DNA from: Sphingosinicella soli
GTDB lineage: Bacteria; Pseudomonadota; Alphaproteobacteria; Sphingomonadales; Sphingomonadaceae
DNA: 64,000 nt
Direction of reading: 5' to 3'
Assembly (NCBI RefSeq): GCF_014199685.1
Contig: NZ_JACHNZ010000010.1
Coordinates: forward strand, 31,476-95,475
Position numbers and translations under genes: made by a program. Of the stretch, positions 1 to 8,621 are shown piece by piece. Within the stretch, counting starts at the first letter, position 1, and each line of letters begins with the position of its first letter. A model generated the notes under the pieces. The model ran no database searches and was not told the DNA's origin. It saw only the letters and a list, made by a program, of their open reading frames with translations.

Positions 1-52
1 AGGCTCTATGCCGCGTTTACGAAGGGGGCAAGCGTGGGCTAAGGGCTACACC

Positions 53-784
53 ATGTCCGAAACAGTCTCATATGGCTTCCAGGAGGTCGCGCCCGAGGAA
101 AAGACGCGCCGCGTCGGCTCCGTGTTCGCGCGCGTCGCGGCGCGCTACGACCTGATGAACGACCTGATGTCGGGCGGGCTGCACCGGCTGTGGAAAGACG
201 ATTTCGTCCGCGCCGTGAACCCGCGCGGCGGCGAGCGCATTCTCGACATGGCGGGCGGCACCGGCGACATCGCCTTCCGCATGGCGAAGCGCGGCGCGCA
301 GGTGACGGTCGCCGACATCAACCCGGCGATGCTGGACGTGGGCAAGGAGCGCGCGGCGAAGCGCGGTATCGAAGGCCTCGACTGGTCCGAGCAGAACGCC
401 GAAGTGCTGAGCTTCGAAAGTGCCGGCTTCGACGGCTACACGATCGCGTTCGGCATCCGCAACGTCACCGACATCCCCGCTGCGCTGCGCGAGGCGTACC
501 GCGTGCTGAAGTTCGGCGGGCGTTTCTTCTGCCTTGAATTCTCGCGCTGCGAATGGCCGGTCTTCGCCGACGTCTACGATGCCTATTCGATGAACGTCGT
601 GCCCAAGGTCGGCAAGGTCGTCGCGCGCGACGAGGAAGCCTACCAGTATCTCGTCGAATCGATCCGCCGCTTCCCGGATATGTCCGCGTTCAGGTCAATG
701 ATCGCCGAGGCCGGTTTCGCGCAGACCACGGCGCGGCCCATTCTCGGCGGCGTCGTCGCCATGCACAGCGGCTGGAAGATTTGA
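53..784 (+). CDS. ubiE: Ubiquinone/menaquinone C-methyltransferase UbiE
   Basis: SAM-dependent C-methyltransferase of ubiquinone synthesis (2-methoxy-6-polyprenyl-benzoquinol to its 5-methyl derivative). The protein is 243 aa, the usual family length. Visible marks are the N-terminal FxxVAxRYDxMNDLMSxGLHRxWK region, the SAM-binding loop DMAGGTGD near residues 65-72, FGIRNVTD near residue 132, and the C-terminal GGVVAMHSGWK signature. I chose the ATG at 53; an in-frame ATG at 8 would add 15 unrelated residues. The stop overlaps the TTG start of ubiB (TTGA), so the two are probably co-translated. The 52 bases before the gene hold nothing I can name. Confidence 0.95.
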   Translation: MSETVSYGFQEVAPEEKTRRVGSVFARVAARYDLMNDLMSGGLHRLWKDDFVRAVNPRGGERILDMAGGTGDIAFRMAKRGAQVTVADINPAMLDVGKERAAKRGIEGLDWSEQNAEVLSFESAGFDGYTIAFGIRNVTDIPAALREAYRVLKFGGRFFCLEFSRCEWPVFADVYDAYSMNVVPKVGKVVARDEEAYQYLVESIRRFPDMSAFRSMIAEAGFAQTTARPILGGVVAMHSGWKI

Positions 785-2310
785 CCACCGGCATCGTCCA
801 CGCCTTTCGGCTGCTGCGCTGGGGCCGAACGCTCGCGCGGCACGGCGCACTGCGCGAGATTGAAACCGCGCCGCCCGCGCCGCCGCTGCTGCGCCGCCTG
901 GCGCGTTTCGCGCGCCTGGGCACCGGCGCGCCGAAGACGCCGCATTATGCCGACGCCTTCCAGGTGCTCGGCCCGGCCGCGATCAAGCTCGGGCAGGCGC
1001 TCGCCACGCGCCCCGATCTCGTCGGGCCGGAGGCCGCGAAGGATCTGACGCGGCTTCAGGACAATCTGCCGCCCGCGCCGTTTGACGCCGTGAAAGCCTC
1101 GATCGAGGAAGCCTTCGGCGTTCCGCTCGAATCGCTCTACGCGCGTTTCGACGAAGTGCCGATCGGCTCGGCCTCCGTGGCACAGGTGCACCGCGCCGTC
1201 ACCACAGACGGGCGCACCGTCGCGGTAAAGGTTTTGAAGCCCGGCATCGAGGCGGATTTCGCGCGCGCCATCGAGACCTATGAATGGGCCGCCGTCCAGA
1301 TCGAGACCATCGGCGGCGAGTTCGCGCGGCTGCGCCCGCGCGCGACCATCGCCTATTTCCGCCGCTGGGTGGAGCGCGAGCTGAACCTGCGCATGGAGGC
1401 GGCGTCCGCCTCCGAACTCGCCGCCGCGCTCACCCCCGAAACCGGCTTCGTGGTGCCCGAGGTGGACTGGGCGCGCACCAGCCGCCGCGTGCTCACCATC
1501 GCATGGATCGACGGCGTCAAGCTCACCGACCTCGCCGCCGTCGACGCGGCGGGCATCGACCGCAGGCAGCTCTCGCAAACGCTTGTCCGCAGCTTCCTGC
1601 GGCAGGCGATCGGGCACGGCTTCTTTCATGCCGACCTGCATCAGGGCAACATGTTCGCGCTGGCGGACGGGCGCCTCGCCGTCGTCGATTTCGGCATCAT
1701 GGGCCGCATCGACCGGCGCGCCCGGCTGTGGCTCGCGGAGATCCTGCACGGCCTGCTCACGGGCAACTACGCCCGCGTCGCCGAAATTCATTTCGAGGCG
1801 CAGTACGTTCCCGCGCACCACAACATGGCGGATTTCGAAACCGCGCTGCGCTCGGTCGGCGAGCCGATTCGCGGCCTGCCGGTGAAGGACATCTCGATCG
1901 GCAACATGCTCGACGGCCTGTTTTCGATCACCCGCCAGTTCGACATGGTGACGCAGCCGCACCTGCTGCTTCTCCAGAAAACCATGGTGATGGTGGAGGG
2001 CGTGGCGCTCGCGCTCGATCCCGACGTCAACATGTGGGAAATTTCCGGGCCCTTCGTGGGGGACTGGATGCGCGACGAGCTTGGCCCCGAGGCCGTCATC
2101 GCCGACCGGCTGGTGGAAGGCGCGCGGGCGCTCGCAGGCCTGCCCGATCTCCTCCGGCGTCTGGAAGCGATGGTGCCCAATCCCGGTGCCGCTCCGCCGT
2201 TGCCGCCGCTCGCCCCTTTGCCCGCGCGGCGCGGGATTTCGCGTACCGCATGGCTGCTGCTCGGTGCCGGTCTCGGCGCGGGTCTTGGCTGGCTGGCGAT
2301 GACGCTTTAA
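781..2310 (+). CDS. ubiB: Ubiquinone biosynthesis accessory kinase-like protein UbiB
   Basis: Atypical protein-kinase-like (ABC1/ADCK/COQ8) factor needed for aerobic ubiquinone synthesis; the family is thought to act as an ATPase on lipid intermediates at the membrane. The product is 509 aa. Visible are the family-specific KxGQ motif (KLGQ, residues 69-72), the AVKV lysine, HADLHQGN of the catalytic loop and VDFG for metal binding. A short hydrophobic Gly/Ala/Leu segment at the extreme C-terminus is the expected membrane anchor. The TTG start at 781 overlaps the ubiE stop. The frame continues upstream, but only antisense-like sequence is found there. Confidence 0.93.
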   Translation: MTTGIVHAFRLLRWGRTLARHGALREIETAPPAPPLLRRLARFARLGTGAPKTPHYADAFQVLGPAAIKLGQALATRPDLVGPEAAKDLTRLQDNLPPAPFDAVKASIEEAFGVPLESLYARFDEVPIGSASVAQVHRAVTTDGRTVAVKVLKPGIEADFARAIETYEWAAVQIETIGGEFARLRPRATIAYFRRWVERELNLRMEAASASELAAALTPETGFVVPEVDWARTSRRVLTIAWIDGVKLTDLAAVDAAGIDRRQLSQTLVRSFLRQAIGHGFFHADLHQGNMFALADGRLAVVDFGIMGRIDRRARLWLAEILHGLLTGNYARVAEIHFEAQYVPAHHNMADFETALRSVGEPIRGLPVKDISIGNMLDGLFSITRQFDMVTQPHLLLLQKTMVMVEGVALALDPDVNMWEISGPFVGDWMRDELGPEAVIADRLVEGARALAGLPDLLRRLEAMVPNPGAAPPLPPLAPLPARRGISRTAWLLLGAGLGAGLGWLAMTL

Positions 2311-2319
2311 GTCTCTGCT

Positions 2320-3546
2320 GTGAGCAAACGCATCCTCCTCATCGTCTCGGGCGGCATTGCCGCCTACAAGGCGCCGGAACTCGTCCGGCTGCTGCGGAAA
2401 GACGGCATCGCCGTGCGCGCGGTGATGACGCAGGCCGCGCGCCAGTTCGTGACGCCGCTCAGCCTCGGCACCGTCACCGAAGACAATGTCTACACCGATC
2501 TCTTCGATCTGAAGGACGAGCGCGAGATCGGCCACATCCAGCTTTCGCGCCAGGCCGACCTCATCGTCGTCGCGCCCGCGACCGCCAACATCCTCGCGAA
2601 GATGGCGGGCGGCATCGCCGACGACCTCGCCACGACGCTTCTGCTCGCGACCGACAAGCCCGTGCTCGCCGCGCCCGCGATGAACGTGCGCATGTGGTCT
2701 CACCCCGCAACGCAGCGGAGCATCGCGCAGCTGCGCGCCGACGGCGTCACCATCATGGAGCCCGACGAAGGCGACATGGCCTGCGGCGAGTACGGCCCGG
2801 GCCGCCTGCCCGCGCCCGAGGCGATCCTCGCATCGATCCGCGCGATGCTCGCCGCGCCGCTCGGCGAGGCGCAGGCCGCCACCGCGCGCTTCGGAGAGAA
2901 CCCGCCCCCGCTTGCAGGCAAGCGCGCGCTCGTCACGGCGGGCCCCACGCACGAGCCGATCGACCCCGTGCGCTACATCGCCAATCGCTCGTCGGGCAAA
3001 CAGGGTTTCGCGATCGCGGGCGCGCTCGCCGCGCTCGGCGCGGACGTTACGCTCGTCGCCGGGCCGGTGTCGCTGGCAACGCCGCCGGGCGTGCGCCGCG
3101 TGAACGTCGAAACCGCGCGCGAAATGGCTGCGGCGGTCGAAGCCGCGCTTCCCGCCGACGTCGCCGTAATGGTGGCCGCCGTCGCCGATTGGCGCGCCGA
3201 AGCTACCGCCCAGAAGATCAAGAAGGACAAAGGCGGCATCGACGCGCTGCCGCTCGTCGAAAACCCGGACATTCTCGCGGGCCTTTCGAAATCCCCGCGT
3301 CGCCCCCGCCTCGTCATCGGCTTCGCCGCCGAGACCGAGAAGGTCGTCGAACATGCGACAGCGAAGCGCGCGCGCAAGGGCTGCGACTGGATCGTCGCCA
3401 ACGACGTGTCCGGCGACGTGATGGGCGGCGCCGACAATCGCATCCACCTCGTCACCCACGGCGGCGTCGAGGATTGGCCGAAAATGGAAAAAGGCGCCGT
3501 CGCGCGGCGCCTTGCACAAAGGATCGCAGATGAACTCAGCCATTGA
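2320..3546 (+). CDS. coaBC: Bifunctional phosphopantothenoylcysteine decarboxylase / synthetase CoaBC
   Basis: Catalyses two steps of coenzyme A synthesis: CTP-dependent coupling of cysteine to 4'-phosphopantothenate (CoaB), then FMN-dependent decarboxylation (CoaC). At 408 aa it has both halves. The N-terminal flavoprotein has an early SGGIAAYK, a catalytic His near residue 72 (GHIQLS), PAMNVRMW around 119-126 and the substrate-recognition ACGE with Cys155. The C-terminal synthetase begins near residue 198, with [27 protein letters not shown] and the KIKK loop. The start is GTG at 2320, 9 bases after ubiB. The end overlaps dut by 17 bases. Confidence 0.95.
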   Translation: MSKRILLIVSGGIAAYKAPELVRLLRKDGIAVRAVMTQAARQFVTPLSLGTVTEDNVYTDLFDLKDEREIGHIQLSRQADLIVVAPATANILAKMAGGIADDLATTLLLATDKPVLAAPAMNVRMWSHPATQRSIAQLRADGVTIMEPDEGDMACGEYGPGRLPAPEAILASIRAMLAAPLGEAQAATARFGENPPPLAGKRALVTAGPTHEPIDPVRYIANRSSGKQGFAIAGALAALGADVTLVAGPVSLATPPGVRRVNVETAREMAAAVEAALPADVAVMVAAVADWRAEATAQKIKKDKGGIDALPLVENPDILAGLSKSPRRPRLVIGFAAETEKVVEHATAKRARKGCDWIVANDVSGDVMGGADNRIHLVTHGGVEDWPKMEKGAVARRLAQRIADELSH

Positions 3547-3976
3547 AATCCGCCTCAAGCGCCTCCCCCACGGCGAGGGGCTGCCGATCCCCGCGCTCGC
3601 GACCAGCGGCGCGGCGGGCATGGATGTTGTGGCTGCAGAAGACGTCATCATCCCGCCGGGCGGCCGCCACGCCGTCGCCACCGGCTTCGCCTTCGCGATC
3701 CCCGAAGGTTATGAGGTGCAGGTGCGCCCGCGTTCCGGCCTTGCGCTCAAGAACGGCATCACCTGCCTCAACACGCCCGGCACGATCGATGCGGACTATC
3801 GCGGCGAGGTGAAGGTGATCCTCGCCAATCTCGGCGCCGAGCCCTTCGCCGTGAAGCGCGGCGAGCGCATCGCGCAGCTCGTCGCCGCGCCCGTGCAGCA
3901 GGCGCGCTTCGCCGAGGTCGATGACCTCGACGAAACCGCGCGCGGCGCCGGGGGCTTCGGCTCAACGGGCCGGTGA
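3530..3976 (+). CDS. dut: dUTP diphosphatase
   Basis: Trimeric dUTPase that hydrolyses dUTP to dUMP and pyrophosphate, keeping uracil out of DNA and supplying dTMP synthesis. The 148-aa product shows the family motifs in order: [29 protein letters not shown] (with the catalytic Asp), RGERIAQLV, and the C-terminal P-loop-like [11 protein letters not shown]. The ATG at 3530 is chosen because AAAGGA precedes it at good spacing; an upstream TTG at 3512 would add six residues. The gene lies inside the 3' end of coaBC. Its TGA overlaps the GTG of the next gene, so coaBC, dut and the E1-like gene form one operon. Confidence 0.96.
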   Translation: MNSAIEIRLKRLPHGEGLPIPALATSGAAGMDVVAAEDVIIPPGGRHAVATGFAFAIPEGYEVQVRPRSGLALKNGITCLNTPGTIDADYRGEVKVILANLGAEPFAVKRGERIAQLVAAPVQQARFAEVDDLDETARGAGGFGSTGR

Positions 3977-4728
3977 GCCTTACCGACCCGCAACTCGAAC
4001 GCTACGCCCGCCACATCATCCTGAAAGAGATCGGCGGCGCGGGTCAGGCCAGGCTGCTCGCCGCGCGCGTCGCCGTGGTGGGCGCGGGCGGGCTCGGCAG
4101 CCCCTGCATCCAGTATCTCGCGGCAGCGGGCGTCGGGCATCTCACGATCATCGACGACGATGCCGTCGACCTCTCCAACCTCCAGCGGCAGGTGCTGCAC
4201 GGCACGAACGACGTCGGCCGCGCCAAGACGGAAAGCGCGGCAGACGCCGTCGCGCGCCTCAACCCCGACGTGACCGTGGCGCAGCACCGCGTCCGCCTCG
4301 ACACGACGAACGCGGCGACGCTTCTTGCGGGCCACACGGTCATCGCCGACGGCTCCGACAGTTTCGAAACCCGCCGCGCCGTCGCGGGTGCTGCGCTCAC
4401 GCTCCGCATCCCGCTCGTCGCCGCCGCCATCGGGCCGTTCGAAGGGCAGATCGCCACCTATCGCGGCTGGGAGGCGGACAAGCCCTGCTGGCGCTGTTTC
4501 GTCGGCGATGCCGCGGACCGCGAAGGCGAGACCTGCGCCGAAGCGGGCGTGCTCGGCGCGCTCGCGGGCGTGATGGGCGCGATGCAGGCGCTTGAGGTGA
4601 TCCGCGAGATCGCCCCCTTCGGGGAGTCGCTCGCGGGGCGCGTTTTGCTGTATGATGCGCTCGCAGCCCGCATGCGTACCGTGCGGCTGCCGAAGGATCC
4701 CCGATGCCCGTCATGCGGAAAAGCGTGA
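3973..4728 (+). CDS. moeB: HesA/MoeB/ThiF-family E1-like adenylyltransferase
   Basis: E1-like enzyme that adenylates the C-terminal glycine of a small sulfur carrier (MoaD or ThiS) so that it can accept sulfur for molybdopterin or thiamine. The 251-aa product has the nucleotide-binding GAGGLGSP loop near residue 38, [14 protein letters not shown], an internal CxxC (CWRC) and a C-terminal CPSC that together make the usual zinc site, plus the conserved GETC cysteine region. It starts with GTG overlapping the dut stop. MoeB and ThiF cannot be separated from sequence alone; no moaD or thiS is in view. The symbol is therefore provisional. Confidence 0.8.
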   Translation: MSLTDPQLERYARHIILKEIGGAGQARLLAARVAVVGAGGLGSPCIQYLAAAGVGHLTIIDDDAVDLSNLQRQVLHGTNDVGRAKTESAADAVARLNPDVTVAQHRVRLDTTNAATLLAGHTVIADGSDSFETRRAVAGAALTLRIPLVAAAIGPFEGQIATYRGWEADKPCWRCFVGDAADREGETCAEAGVLGALAGVMGAMQALEVIREIAPFGESLAGRVLLYDALAARMRTVRLPKDPRCPSCGKA

Positions 4729-5093
4729 AACAGCAAGGCCTTGCGCTCGTGTTTGCCGAGGTGAATCACGCGCGCCTGCACGGCGGGCTCAGTCTCGCCC
4801 TCGCAGCCGCCGCGCTCGGGCGGCCCGTGCGTCTGTTCTTTCAGGGTGAAGCCGTCTGCGCGCTGCAGATCGGGCGGCACTGGGCGGGGGACAAGTCCTA
4901 CAAGGCAGGCGGCTTACCGCTGCTCTCCGATCTTCTCGATCACGCCATCGGCCTCGGCCTGCCGATGATGGCGTGCGAATCGGGCATTCACCTCTGCGGC
5001 CTCAGCGCGCCGAACCTCATCCCCGGCGTCGAAACAGGCGGCATGGTCGCCTTCCTCGCCGACGCACGGAACGACGAACTCCTCTTCATATAG
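4704..5093 (+). CDS. DsrE/DsrF-like small protein
   Basis: A 129-aa protein of DsrE-like appearance: a Rossmann-like pattern with LHGGLSLALAAAALGRPVRLFF near residues 25-46, a middle loop, and MACESGIHLCGL near residues 88-99. This matches the fold of small DsrE/TusD-type proteins, which move or bind persulfide sulfur through a cysteine in this last region. The start codon lies 25 bases inside the E1-like gene, which handles sulfur carriers. Co-expression therefore suggests a role in sulfur transfer, but that is inference. There is no signal peptide and it is probably cytoplasmic. Confidence 0.65.
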   Translation: MPVMRKSVKQQGLALVFAEVNHARLHGGLSLALAAAALGRPVRLFFQGEAVCALQIGRHWAGDKSYKAGGLPLLSDLLDHAIGLGLPMMACESGIHLCGLSAPNLIPGVETGGMVAFLADARNDELLFI

Positions 5094-5098
5094 GACTC

Positions 5099-5599
5099 TC
5101 AGTTGATCGTCTCGCCCTTGTAGACGCCCCACAGATCCACCGCGAGCACATAGCCGTTGCGCCCGCCGAGCGAGAGGCGGCACCAGCCTTCGTCGCAGAC
5201 CTGAATGTCGGCGACCACGCCCGGCTCCGCGCGCCACACGGGCGGGCTGGAAAATTCGGCGCGCGCATAGAGATTGGCGATCTTGCCGCGCACCATCGCC
5301 GTGCGCTTGCCCGACAGCAGGTTCTTGTTCATCCAGCCGGTCTCGCCGTCGGGGTCGCGCACCTGCCGCCAGATGCCCCATTCGCGGATCACCTCCAGGG
5401 GAAGCCCCTTGCGCATGTAGGTCCACGTCACCGGATAGGTCTCGCCGGGCCCGGCGCGCATGTTCGCCTCGCCCGAGGAAATGGAAACCCAGCGCGGGGT
5501 CGGTAGGCCGGAAAGCCCCTTGGTGGCGTCGGTGTCCTGCGCCGCCGCGGGGGTTCCCGCGAAAGCCGCAGTGAGCAGCAAGGCGATGATGCGTTTCAT
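5099..5599 (-). CDS. Exported bacterial SH3-domain protein
   Basis: A 166-aa protein with a cleavable signal peptide (MKRIIALLLTAAFA, then an Ala-rich cleavage region near residue 20). A bacterial SH3 fold follows: ANMRAGPGETYPV, a WxxV-type turn, WRQVRDPDGETGWM, and a second similar half with NLYARAEFSSPP and WCRLSLGGRNGYV. Such proteins occur in the alphaproteobacterial periplasm and probably bind cell-wall or peptide ligands; the ligand is not known. I chose the ATG at 5599 because the signal peptide starts there, although the frame stays open upstream. It is divergent from the dehydrogenase at 5692 and convergent with the DsrE-like gene. Confidence 0.75.
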   Translation of the reverse strand: MKRIIALLLTAAFAGTPAAAQDTDATKGLSGLPTPRWVSISSGEANMRAGPGETYPVTWTYMRKGLPLEVIREWGIWRQVRDPDGETGWMNKNLLSGKRTAMVRGKIANLYARAEFSSPPVWRAEPGVVADIQVCDEGWCRLSLGGRNGYVLAVDLWGVYKGETIN

Positions 5600-5691
5600 A
5601 CCGCTATTGAATCGAAACTGCCGCGCCATGCAAGCACCTCCGTTTCTCTCTCGGCCTTGACGTCGGTGCACGTCAATCCTAGCGACAGGAC

Positions 5692-6684
5692 ATGGAAGAT
5701 CGCCCCCGCCGCCCGCGCGTCGTCGTCACGCGCCGCCTGCCGCAACCCGTCGAAGCGCGCATGAGCGAACTGTTCGATTCGGTTCTGAACCCTGAAGACA
5801 AGGCGATGTCGCAGGATGCGCTTGCCGCCGCGATGGCGGATTGCGACGTCTTTCTGCCCACCGTCACCGATACGATCGACGCGGCGCTCATCGCCGCCGC
5901 GCCGCCGCGCCTGAAGCTGATCGCCAATTACGGCACCGGCGTGAACCACATCGATCTCGTCGCCGCGCGCGCGAAGGGCATCATGGTCACGAACACCCCC
6001 GGCGTGCTTACCGAGGATACGGCGGATCTCGCCATGTCGCTGATCCTCTCGGTGCCGCGCCGCCTCACCGAAGGCAGCCGCCAGCTGTATTCGGGCCATT
6101 GGGACGGCTGGAAACCCTGCGACGTGCACGGCCACCGCATCACCGGCAAGAAGCTCGGCATCATCGGCATGGGCCGCATCGGCCAGGCGATCGCCGCGCG
6201 CGCCCGCGCGTTCGGGCTCCGCATCCACTACCACAACCGCCGCCCTCTGGCGGATACCGTCGAAGGCATGCTGGGCGCGACCTATTGGGACGATCTCGAT
6301 GCGATGATCGAGGCGGTGGACATCGTTTCCATCAACTGCCCCCTCACCGACGAAACCCGCCACCTGTTCGACGCACGGCGAATCGCGCTGCTCGGCTGCG
6401 ACGGGTATCTCGTCAATACGGCGCGCGGCGAGATCATCGACGAAGAGGCTTTGGCGGACGCGCTGGAAAAGGGCGTCATCGCGGGCGCCGGGCTCGACGT
6501 GTTCGAGGATGAACCCCGCATCAATCCGCGCCTGCTTCCGCTGGGCAACGTAACGCTGCTGCCGCACATGGGCTCGGCGACGTTCGAGGGGCGGCAGGCG
6601 ATGGGCGACAAGGTCGTCACCAACATCCGCGCCTGGGCCGATGGGCATCGCCCGCCCGATCAGGTTCTTGAAGGTTGGCTCTAA
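5692..6684 (+). CDS. D-isomer-specific 2-hydroxyacid dehydrogenase (glyoxylate/hydroxypyruvate reductase type)
   Basis: NAD(P)-dependent reductase of 2-keto acids, 330 aa. The Rossmann loop GMGRIGQA lies near residues 160-167. The catalytic triad of the family is seen as Arg in NTARGEII, Glu in FEDEPRIN and His in LPHMGSAT. The NYGTGVNHID substrate loop is typical of the GyaR/GhrB group, so glyoxylate or hydroxypyruvate is the likely substrate. No neighbour confirms this. The gene stands alone between a divergent SH3-protein gene and a lipoprotein gene. Confidence 0.85.
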   Translation: MEDRPRRPRVVVTRRLPQPVEARMSELFDSVLNPEDKAMSQDALAAAMADCDVFLPTVTDTIDAALIAAAPPRLKLIANYGTGVNHIDLVAARAKGIMVTNTPGVLTEDTADLAMSLILSVPRRLTEGSRQLYSGHWDGWKPCDVHGHRITGKKLGIIGMGRIGQAIAARARAFGLRIHYHNRRPLADTVEGMLGATYWDDLDAMIEAVDIVSINCPLTDETRHLFDARRIALLGCDGYLVNTARGEIIDEEALADALEKGVIAGAGLDVFEDEPRINPRLLPLGNVTLLPHMGSATFEGRQAMGDKVVTNIRAWADGHRPPDQVLEGWL

Positions 6685-6751
6685 GCAGGGAACCGCTTGC
6701 CCCCACACGGCGTTTACCCTGCGATGGGGCGTTAATTGTGGGAGATATTCC

Positions 6752-7039
6752 ATGCGTAAGTCTATGATTGTTCTGGCATCAGGCGCGTTGCTTGCGCTCG
6801 GCGCCTGCACCGGCAGCCGCACGGTGGATAGCGGCCTTATCGGGGCCGGCGTCGGCGCAGCCGCCGGGTCGGTCGTGCCGGGCGTCAGCACCACCGAAGG
6901 TGCGATTGCCGGCGGTGCCGCAGGCGCGATCTACGGCGCCGTGACCGACGGCAAGGCGAAGCGCGGCAGCAAGGAATATTGCCGCGACCGTTATCCGCGC
7001 AATTCGCGCGACTATGATCTGTGTCGCCGCGATCGATAA
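6752..7039 (+). CDS. Glycine-zipper lipoprotein
   Basis: A 95-aa protein starting at the ATG preceded by GGGAGAT. The signal ends in a lipobox (LALGAC, Cys19), so it should be lipidated and outer-membrane associated. Residues about 29-65 are a Gly/Ala-rich zipper that could insert as paired helices, in the manner of the SlyB/OsmB/YMGG group. The C-terminus is basic and has two Cys (KEYCRDRYPRN, YDLCRRDR) that may form a disulfide. Its role is probably envelope integrity, but no specific partner is visible. It converges with the next gene, leaving only 16 bases between the stops. Confidence 0.75.
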   Translation: MRKSMIVLASGALLALGACTGSRTVDSGLIGAGVGAAAGSVVPGVSTTEGAIAGGAAGAIYGAVTDGKAKRGSKEYCRDRYPRNSRDYDLCRRDR

Positions 7040-7055
7040 CCTCGATCCTTAAACC

Positions 7056-8462
7056 TCAGTCGCCGGTCATGATCCTGTCGACAAGCTGCTTCACCGTCGG
7101 CACGAAACCGTTCGAATAGAACGGGTCTGTCGAGAAGTGGTGGGCGCTGTGACCGGCGAACATGAGATTGTCTTCGGGCGGTGAGCCGTGCGCGATATCC
7201 TGAAGCGTCTTCTGGATGCAGAAGGATCGCGGATCGGCGAGCCGCCCGGTGCTGTTCTTGTCGAGGTGCTCGGCCCACGCGCTGAAGCGGCACTGCGACA
7301 GGCAGCCCATGCAGTCGGCCTGATCCTTGCGGACGGTCTTCGCCATTCCGGGCGTTTCGAACACCAGCGTGTCGTCGGGCGTTTTCAGCGCTTCGGTATA
7401 GCCCTGCGCGTGCCAGCCGCGTGCGTGCAGCAGGTCGTCGCGCGTGACATAATAGTGCTTGTTGCCCGGAACGCCGACATCCAGCAGGTGCGTGCGATGG
7501 TCGTGCGGTTCGGTGGAAATGCCGATCTGCCGTTCGGAACGGTGGATAAGGCTTTCCAGAAACGGGGTTCTCACCGCCGAAGAATAAAACCCCGTCGGCG
7601 AGAACGCCTGCAGCAGGATGTCGCCTTCCACAAGCGTCGTCAGCTTGCGCTTCCACACCTCGGGGATCGGGCTTTCCTGCGTCAGCAGCGGCCGCGAGCC
7701 GAACTGAAAGGCGATCGCGCCGAGTTCGGGATTGTCGATCCAGTGATCCCATTCGCGCAGATACCAGACCCCGCCAGCCATCACGATCGGCACGTCGTCG
7801 GAAATGCCGACCTCGCGCATCGTGTCGCGCAGATCCTTCACGCGCGGATAGGGGTCTTGCGGGTGGAGCGGGTCTTCGGCGTTGGAGAGGCCGTTGTGGC
7901 CGCCCGCGAGCCACGGATCTTCATAAACCACCGCGCCGAGCCATTCGGGCGCCTTGCCGTACGCGCGCTTCCACAGCGCGCGGAACGCCCGCGCCGACGA
8001 GATGATCGGGTAATAATATGTGCTGTATCGCGCCGCGATCTCGCTCAGCTTGTAAGGCATGCCCGCGCCGCAGGTCACGCCGTCGACGAGTTCGCCTGCC
8101 TCTTCGAGAATGCCTTCGAGGATGCGCTGCGCGCCGCCCATTTCCCACAGCACGTTGATGTTGATGCCGCCCTGCCCGCCGGAAATCTCGTGCGCGCGGC
8201 GGACCTGCTCGACACCGCCGGCGATGCCGTAGGCGACCAGCTCTTCGTGGCGGTCGCCGCGCGTGCGGCCGTGATAGATCTGCGGAATGATGTTGCCGGC
8301 GGCATCGTAGCTGTCGGCGTTCACCCCCGACACGGTTCCCAGCCCGCCCGCGGCGGCCCACGCACCCGACGAGGCATGGTTAGTCGCCGAAACACCCTTG
8401 CCGCCTTCAACGAGCGGAAGAAGTTCGCGCCCGCCCATGCGGATGGAATTCAAAAGCTTCAT
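7056..8462 (-). CDS. Nitronate monooxygenase (NPD)-family flavin enzyme with C-terminal cysteine cluster
   Basis: A 468-aa protein of the 2-nitropropane dioxygenase/FMN-dependent TIM-barrel family. Visible barrel parts are VSATNHASSGAWAAAGGLGTVSG near the N-terminus, GGQGGININVLW (about 95-106), VTCGAGMP, and the phosphate-binding VMAGGVWYLREWD and IAFQFGSRPL. It is longer than simple nitronate monooxygenases (about 320-360 aa). Its C-terminal extension carries Cys384, Cys387, Cys391 and Cys415 (CxxCxxxC-x23-C), which could hold an Fe-S cluster or zinc. The substrate is unknown. It is monocistronic, between convergent and divergent neighbours. Confidence 0.75.
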   Translation of the reverse strand: MKLLNSIRMGGRELLPLVEGGKGVSATNHASSGAWAAAGGLGTVSGVNADSYDAAGNIIPQIYHGRTRGDRHEELVAYGIAGGVEQVRRAHEISGGQGGININVLWEMGGAQRILEGILEEAGELVDGVTCGAGMPYKLSEIAARYSTYYYPIISSARAFRALWKRAYGKAPEWLGAVVYEDPWLAGGHNGLSNAEDPLHPQDPYPRVKDLRDTMREVGISDDVPIVMAGGVWYLREWDHWIDNPELGAIAFQFGSRPLLTQESPIPEVWKRKLTTLVEGDILLQAFSPTGFYSSAVRTPFLESLIHRSERQIGISTEPHDHRTHLLDVGVPGNKHYYVTRDDLLHARGWHAQGYTEALKTPDDTLVFETPGMAKTVRKDQADCMGCLSQCRFSAWAEHLDKNSTGRLADPRSFCIQKTLQDIAHGSPPEDNLMFAGHSAHHFSTDPFYSNGFVPTVKQLVDRIMTGD

Positions 8463-8580
8463 GATACCTGTTGTCGTTTCTCAGCCCGCTCGCGCCCCTC
8501 CGGCGCATCTCCCCCGCCGAGCTATAAACCAACCGGAGCGCTGTTGGGGCAGAAAAATTACCCGGTCGCCAAATAGGCAA

Positions 8581-8607
8581 AGGGGAATCCTCCGAAGAGG
8601 ATCCCCC
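8581..8607 (-). terminator. Rho-independent terminator of pnp
   Basis: A GC-rich inverted repeat (GGGGATCCTC pairing with GAGGATTCCCC, with one bulge and a TTCG-type loop on the minus strand) lies 15-40 bases after the pnp stop. It is followed on that strand by CTTTGCC. The position fits the end of the rimP-pnp operon. Confidence 0.6.
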
Positions 8608-8621
8608 GAAAATGCCGTTTG

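Noticed and set aside
640..3681. Open frame of about 1000 codons on the minus strand
   Set aside because: It is antisense to ubiE, ubiB and coaBC, which have clear family motifs. Its composition (Arg/His/Asp/Ala-rich, no domain) is the usual shadow in high-GC DNA.
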